From: Ignelater luminosus
Taxonomy: Eukaryota; Arthropoda; Insecta; Coleoptera; Elateridae
Direction of reading: 5' to 3'
Assembly (NCBI GenBank): GCA_011009095.1
Contig: VTPC01000932.1
Coordinates: 51,822-115,821, forward strand
Length of the DNA: 64,000 nucleotides
Translations under genes and position numbers: made by a program
Part shown: piece after piece, positions 58,471 to 64,000 of the stretch
How the letters are laid out: each line of letters begins with the position of its first letter
Position numbering within the stretch: the stretch's first letter is position 1
Notes under the pieces: model-generated
Database searches by the model: none
What the model saw: the letters and a program-made list of their open reading frames with translations, nothing else
Told to the model about the DNA's origin: nothing

Positions 58471-59647
58471 CAGGGTTTATTATTTCAGGTGGAGAATATT
58501 AGCACCACTCAATTCTCTTTGAAAAATTGAGCAAAAAATGTTCGTCTTAAACGCATATGGGAATTCGTTAGAGGCTTGATGATTGTACAGTAAACGATTT
58601 CCCAATCGTCATGTTCCCGATAGAAAACTTTCCAAAGCATTCATCAATATCTTCATAAAAAAGGCACATTTAAACGAAATAGAGGACCAGGAAGGCCAAC
58701 AGTAACAATGGTAGAATAGGAAGAAACTGTACTCAACATGGTAGAGGAAGATGCAGGTACTTCTAGCAGAAAAATAGCAAATCCTTTGAATGTAAATAAT
58801 AGGTCTGTGTGGAAAATCTTGAAGCAGAACGGCTTGAATCCATACCACATTCAGTGTGTTCAAGTACTTATTCCTGCTGATTTTCCTCAACGTACTGGCA
58901 CTGAAATTTTAATTGCTGAAACAAATTTCTCCAGAAATGCAATTAGGAACTTACATATTAAACAATTTGTGAGCTGATGAAAACCCACATGCGGTACTTG
59001 AAGATTGTTTTCAACATCAATTCTCATTAAACATTTGGATTGGAATAGTGGGTGATTGGCTAATTAAACTGGCATTTCTATCAGGAAGACTTACCGGTGA
59101 GGTGCATCAAAATTTTTTGGAAGAATCACTGCCGGGGTCTCTAGAGTATGTACCATTGGTAATGAGAAATGTAGTGTGGTTGCTGGTGAGGTTTTAAGTG
59201 CAACATATTAAGATCACTGGATTGGTCGAGGTGGACCTCACTTATGGCCTGTTCGATCCCCAGACTTAAATTCCTTGGATTTTTATTTATTTGAAAACAT
59301 TAGTGTACACTACTGCAATGAAAAATAAAGAAGATTGAGAAATCAAATAATTGAGGGGTTTAATGCAATAAAAAACAATCCTGGTATTTTTGAAACAGTT
59401 CAGCAGTCAATGAGAAGATTAGATGCATGCATCCTAGCTGGTGGTAGTCATTCTCACTAGTTTTTGTAGATTAAGAATCTTTAAATGTAATATGAATTAA
59501 TAAAGTATTGTTTTTTTCGAAAAGCTTATATCACTCTGCAGCTTCGAAACAAAGCGTCTTTCCGAAAATCTTCCAAAAACAAAAAATCTCAAAATAACCT
59601 AAGGAATAACCCCCTGAATTCTTGCCGCTTGTTTAGTAAACACCCTG
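58471..59647 (+). mobile_element. Decayed Tc1/mariner-like (DD41D-type) transposon
   Basis: Left end TA-CAGGGTTTATT and right end AAACACCCTG-TG (TA changed to TG) enclose 1177 bp. On the plus strand, broken frames read GRPTVTMVE (linker), EEDAGTSSRKIANPLNVNNR and SVWKILKQNGLNPYH (helix-turn-helix), DENPHAVLEDCFQHQFSLNI and RSPDLNSLDFYLFENI (third-Asp region). Many stops and shifts; the element is old and inert. Confidence 0.75.
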
Positions 59648-61916
59648 TGTATAATTTTGTAAATGAAGTTGTAAAGTGTCAAACATACCTTATTAACTTG
59701 TGACTAACAAACACTATTATTCAATAATGTCACATAGCACACTAAAACTATGCACATTTGACCAAGAGAGCAAGACAGTATAGAATGCTGTACATCTTAT
59801 TTCCATTCCCACTTCTATCGACATCACGACGTGGGAGACTACTTATCTATCAACTTTTATAATAGTTAGTCGTAATCCAAGATGTTTGTAGGAATTCTAC
59901 TGTAGCAATACTTTAATTTGCCTTATTGGACATTATAGTGTGTTATCTTACTAAGAATATAGAAATTTTAGTGAAAAAAGATTATTAGGATCTGAATTTG
60001 CTTGTCTACTATAGCGATTAAAAGCATGTAAAATGACATCTCAAAAACAAAACAATAGGTTTTCAATTCTAAATAGTCAAACGCTGAATAAAAGGTTAAG
60101 AAGTGTAGTAGTTATGACAGTGGGTTAATTCAATCATAACAGAATTTGTGAATATCTTTAGATGAGGTTATATCCCCAATATATGTAATTCTAATTATTC
60201 TGGGTCAAAAAACATAAATCACTAATTTCATAAACATTAAAAGCATCGACAAGAAAATAGCTATTCCTGTAATACCAGGATTGTTACTTTGGGCAACAAA
60301 ACGCATCTGACTATTAAAAAATTATTTTATTTTTGGAAATTACTGTATGTATCGCTAAAAAACAAGCATTTAATAGCTCAGAAATCAAGTGGGCATGCCA
60401 TTAAAAACAATTTTTCATCTCTTCATAGTGAAATGAAAAACAATCATGAAAATAAAGGGTGCATTCAGGGACACTTGAGCAGCCAAGATCCTAACTAAGC
60501 AAATTTCGTGCAGAGGATATTTTTCAGCATCTAGATTAGATTGTAGGCTGAGTTTGTCAGCACTGTCAAAGACAGTGGGAGACCTTAGATTTAGCTCAGC
60601 TTCTAATCAAAAACGGCAAGTGGAATGTACATGCAAAAATTGTGACAGCTTTTCAATAAATTAAATGGTTGAGCATCCCTGAATGTATCCAATGTTTTCA
60701 CGTTGTTGGTAAATTCCTAGCCACTCTTCTATTGGTTGTTCATTGTATTCTTATTTATCACAAAAATCTTTAGATTAGAGATGGACAAGTTATACTAGAT
60801 ATAGAAGTAGTAGCTGGAAATGCAATAATGCATAAATTGCATTACTTACCTTTTCTGTAAATGCCTGTTAGATAGAACAGAAAAACACAAATTTTCTCAA
60901 ACCCATAAATTTTATGCCAATCAAGTTATGAGGATGGTAAGTGTAGTGGTATAGTGTTCATATTAAAATAAAACAACAAATACGATTACATACTAAAATT
61001 TATTGTTACAGTTACAACTAAAATACAATAAGTCTAGAAGAATAGTCCATATTCTCATATTTTTGTAATTTAGTAAAAAAAGTATACACAAGCTGTTTTA
61101 CGGTCATCCACTTTTTCATACTTGCTTCAGTTTTACGAACAAGGAAAAAGAAAAACAAACTCAAAATTAATATATGCTGCACAAGCAAACTACCTTGTTT
61201 TTTTTTTAATTGCACATTGCAGGAACCTATTCTGCGGAAGTTCACAAAATGAATTATATTAATACATAACTGTCTTAAATGTTGTACACTGTAAAATGAA
61301 TCAACGTTTAAAGTTGTGATTACAATAGTAGTACGTACAATGTTGTTTTATACTTAGTTTTTACTTTTGTCAATTATTCGAGCACAAAACAAATAAAAAC
61401 TAATTATGTTGAACCAAATCAAAATTAGCAACTTTATTGTCTAGAAAAACCAAAAATTAAATAACAAGCAGGAACATATACTTAGTGCCTACTGAACACA
61501 AATTTATTACTTTTAATATTCAGTACATAAATTTCAGAAGTTACAAATACGTAAAGTGAAATACCACATACATTTGGCCTCTGCGAGTTACAGTTCTAAC
61601 CAAAATATTGTAATAAACTTTTACGCTACACAGAAAATATCAAGAAAAAAATCACGAAACTTAAGAATTAATACGTCGCAACTACAAAATAAAAAATTTA
61701 CCACGAAGAGACTGTTATATTTATACAATAAAATTACCATACAAATCTACTCTAACTAAAATTGTAAGTTAAGTCGGAAATCATAAACATCAATTAGATT
61801 TTATAGGTAGACAGATGAAATCAATGATGATGAAACGTTGAGATGAAAGGGCCAAATTGTGCCAGAAGGGCAAAGGGAGATAACACGGATAATTGTGACG
61901 ATTTTGCACGAGCCAA
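59648..61916. other. Intergenic and UBE2E 3' UTR sequence
   Basis: No gene recognised. The part right of about 61000 is likely the 3' UTR of the minus-strand UBE2E gene: AATAAA occurs on that strand at 61004-60999 and at further sites near 61432 and 61505. The frame 60289-60498 has no motif. Confidence 0.45.
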
Positions 61917-62014
61917 TCACGTAGCATAACGCTTGGTCCACAGCCTGGCAATGCGATCATGTTCTTCACGATTCTGCAGATATTGAGTTGCAATGCTGCC
62001 TACTAAGGGATCCG
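61917..62014 (-). CDS. UBE2E: UBE2E-type ubiquitin-conjugating enzyme, last coding exon
   Basis: After acceptor TTCTTCTAG the minus strand reads (A)[20 protein letters not shown] then [11 protein letters not shown] and TGA. This is the C-terminal helix pair of class III E2 enzymes UBE2E1-3 (Drosophila Ubc2/UbcD2), which take ubiquitin from E1 and pass it to RING ligases. The split first codon (phase 1) completes the Ala of the conserved NPADPLVGS. The catalytic Cys and the UBC core lie in upstream exons, which I could not find between 62015 and 64000, so the preceding intron exceeds ~1.9 kb and the gene runs off the right edge. The reading frame is clean and conserved, so this is a live gene end. 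Confidence 0.92.
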
Positions 62015-63549
62015 CTAGAAGAAATCCATTAATTATTAAATATTTTTATTTTACTATTGCAAAAACTTTTAAATAGTCTTATTTTGTTGATATTGCTTTG
62101 CAAGATTAAATTAAACATTCTTAAGAATCTTTTCTAAGTTTTATCAGTTTTCATTTCTAATTATCTAGTACAAAATGTAACAAACCAAGTGAAAGCTTAA
62201 AATGTGCAGTAGTTCAATTACATACATATATTTTGCAGCGATTTTGCTTTCATGAGAAGTACACAGATATGGCTTACAAGCTTTTAAAAGAATTATTAGA
62301 TTTTAGTATCAACTGAAATTGGCGGTCAACCCCCAGACCAAATTTTTTCTAAGGTTACAGTGGTTGGATAATATGTATTGCATTCTACTTTTTCATTTTG
62401 GTTTCTTTTTTAAAGTGAAACTCCATAACTCCAATGAACATTTAATTTGTTGGATAAATGTCAAATATAAATCTCAATTTAAAAATCATCCTACCAATCT
62501 TAATATATTAACATTATTTGCAGTTCTAAATGTGGTTTGAGGTAACGCTTAGCGATAATGACATACTATAGTTAAGTAAATTTTACCAAACAATGCAGTA
62601 ATGTAGAATGTAGATGTACGTCATGCCTGTGATATTTGGGATACAAGACAGGGAGATTTTGATAAAATATTTATTACGAAAGGTTGTTAACAAATACAGA
62701 AAACTATTTTATGATCATATTTTCAGAGAAGTACATGCAAAACCATTTCTATGTCTACATATTGTAAGTTTTCAACATTTTTCTCAGGTAATAAAACAAT
62801 AAAGACTTTTTGCTTATTTATTATAAACCCTTCATAATAGTATTCTAGTATAAAATCTTTCTATATTATATTCCAAAACTGTTTGTGGTTCACAAACTTT
62901 AAGCTAAAGCACTTACTGCTTACAATCTAGTTGTCAGTTTCTAAATATCTAATTATCATTCAATGCCTCCTTAAGGCAATTATAGCGTTTTTGATTGGAG
63001 GAGTCAGTGCTGTGCTAGAATGACCTGAAACTTCTTAGGTGTGTTTGATTGGGAAGTGCACTTTGCGTTTTGTCAGTGCCACATTTGATTGGGAAAGGCA
63101 TGTAAGTGAATTTTACATTTGGTGCAAACTTTTCAGCACTGACTCTACAGTTAAAACAACAATAGGGACTTTCTTTTTACTGGAGCTTCGTGCTTCACTT
63201 CAAGTGTGCGAAGCCCATTTCTTGCTTTTGTATTGTTTTCTGAGGTTAGGTTTAGGAAATAATAAAAATAACAAACAGATTATAGCAGGCTTAAAATTAC
63301 AAGATCCACAATTTCTGAATTTATTATACTGGTTATTACTGAAAAAACATTTGGGTCATTGAAACATAACAGAAATGAAGTTATTTTAAAGGGGATCACA
63401 ACACAAAAAACAAGTTTGTCTCAAATTGGTGTGTAATTTTTCAGAAGTTTATCTGATACGATAAGTTATGAGCAATAATTGAAATATGTGCGACGTTAAA
63501 GCGCAGACCGGCCGCGAGAGACGCTCGACTTTTATATGCATTGAAAAAA
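62015..63549. other. UBE2E intron sequence
   Basis: No exon of the UBC fold is visible on the minus strand. Two near copies of TTGATTGGGAA with flanks (63048-63058 and 63087-63097) are the only repeat noted. The rest is A/T-rich non-coding sequence. Confidence 0.5.
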
Positions 63550-64000
63550 CATTTAAAATCAAACCACTTGTGGAAACACTGAATGCTAATTTTAAAAAAT
63601 TCGAAGTATTTGCTAATATGCTAAGCATTGATGAACAGATGGTGAGATACTTCGGAAAACATTTGATTTAAATAGTGAAATTTTAGCTGTAACGTGGAAA
63701 GATAATAATTGTGTCAAAATGTTATCAAATCATCAAAGTGCTTTTCCCCTTGCTCAAGTAAAGAGATGGTTGCGATTGGAAAAAAAGAAGTGTCAGTGCC
63801 TCGACCACAACTAATTTTATAATAAATATATGGGTGGTGTCGATAAAATAGATTGGTGTGTGCAAAAATATCATATAAAAATTAGGGGCAAGAAGTGGTA
63901 CTTCTATTTTAGAAGAAGACTTACTGTGGCATATTTGCAAATAAGCTCACCTTGAAATCCCAAAAATTCAGGACGGATGCCTTATCCCAAAATAATCTTC
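63550..64000 (+). pseudogene. piggyBac (PGBD-like) transposase relic with internal deletion
   Basis: KPLVETLNANFKKFEVFANM then LSIDEQMVRYFGKH matches the start of the piggyBac catalytic core, with the first Asp in SIDEQM. The frame then jumps to LNSEILAVTWKDNNCVKMLS, FPLAQVKRW and NKYMGGVDKIDWCVQKYHIK, which hold the third catalytic Asp (MGGVD). The middle part with the second Asp (the DNFFTS region) is deleted at about 63668. A stop (near 63812) and a frameshift after KKWYF also break it. It lies in the intron of the UBE2E gene, on the opposite strand, and runs toward the window edge. Confidence 0.85.

Noticed and set aside
58609..58890. Minus-strand frames of 93 and 65 codons
   Set aside because: They are antisense to the decayed DD41D transposase, whose motifs read on the plus strand.
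62614..62802. Open frame of 62 codons near the UBE2E exon
   Set aside because: Opposite strand to UBE2E, no UBC motif and no exon borders; looks like chance.

Overview
This is an AT-rich nuclear segment from an animal, most likely an insect. Three things point that way: spliced protein-coding genes with long introns, insect-type versions of conserved proteins (an LRRFIP/flightless-interacting protein, a CD63/Tsp42E-like tetraspanin, and a UBE2E-type ubiquitin-conjugating enzyme), and a transposon load of mariner, rosa-type DD41D, hAT, piggyBac, Ty1/copia and LINE elements typical of arthropods. The order of insect cannot be told from the sequence alone. Two runs of N (36034-36133 and 56461-56860) are assembly gaps, both inside inverted-repeat elements.

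Layout. 1-2123: flank with a tRNA-derived SINE end and a MITE. 2124-39240: an LRRFIP-like gene on the plus strand. Its start exon (2124-2204) is followed by a ~29.8 kb first intron that collects nearly all the transposons of the left half. An alternative start exon (31575-31943) lies just before a compact block of shared coiled-coil exons (32031-33841). Three terminal exons (34006-34065, 38801-38899, 39130-39240) are each in frame with the last shared exon. A poly(A) signal sits at 40137. 40160-45700: intergenic, with a 2.8 kb inverted-terminal element. 45988-51009: a complete five-coding-exon tetraspanin on the plus strand. 51010-61900: its 3' region, a second element of the CCCACAYAGCA-terminal type (54790-57182), and a decayed DD41D transposon. 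61917-62014: the last coding exon of a UBE2E gene on the minus strand, whose other exons lie beyond the window. 63550-64000: a deleted piggyBac transposase relic.

Intron 1 of the LRRFIP gene holds nested mobile DNA: a mariner fragment joined to a 5'-truncated LINE, a hAT relic invaded by a deleted DD41D element, a 1.9 kb DD41D element with ~292 bp terminal repeats, a DD34D mariner, and a decayed gene of a recurrent but unnamed element type. That last gene was cut four codons from its end by a young Ty1/copia retrotransposon, which has matching LTRs and an AAATA target duplication.

The three cellular genes are unrelated in function (actin/Wnt/innate-signalling scaffold, membrane organiser, ubiquitin conjugation) and show no sign of working as a unit. 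The most unusual signals are the pair of CCCACAYAGCA-ended elements with short phased subterminal repeats (one built of ACGTC words, including three TGACGTCA palindromes exactly 24 bp apart), the alternative-end architecture of the LRRFIP gene, and the unnamed transposon gene.
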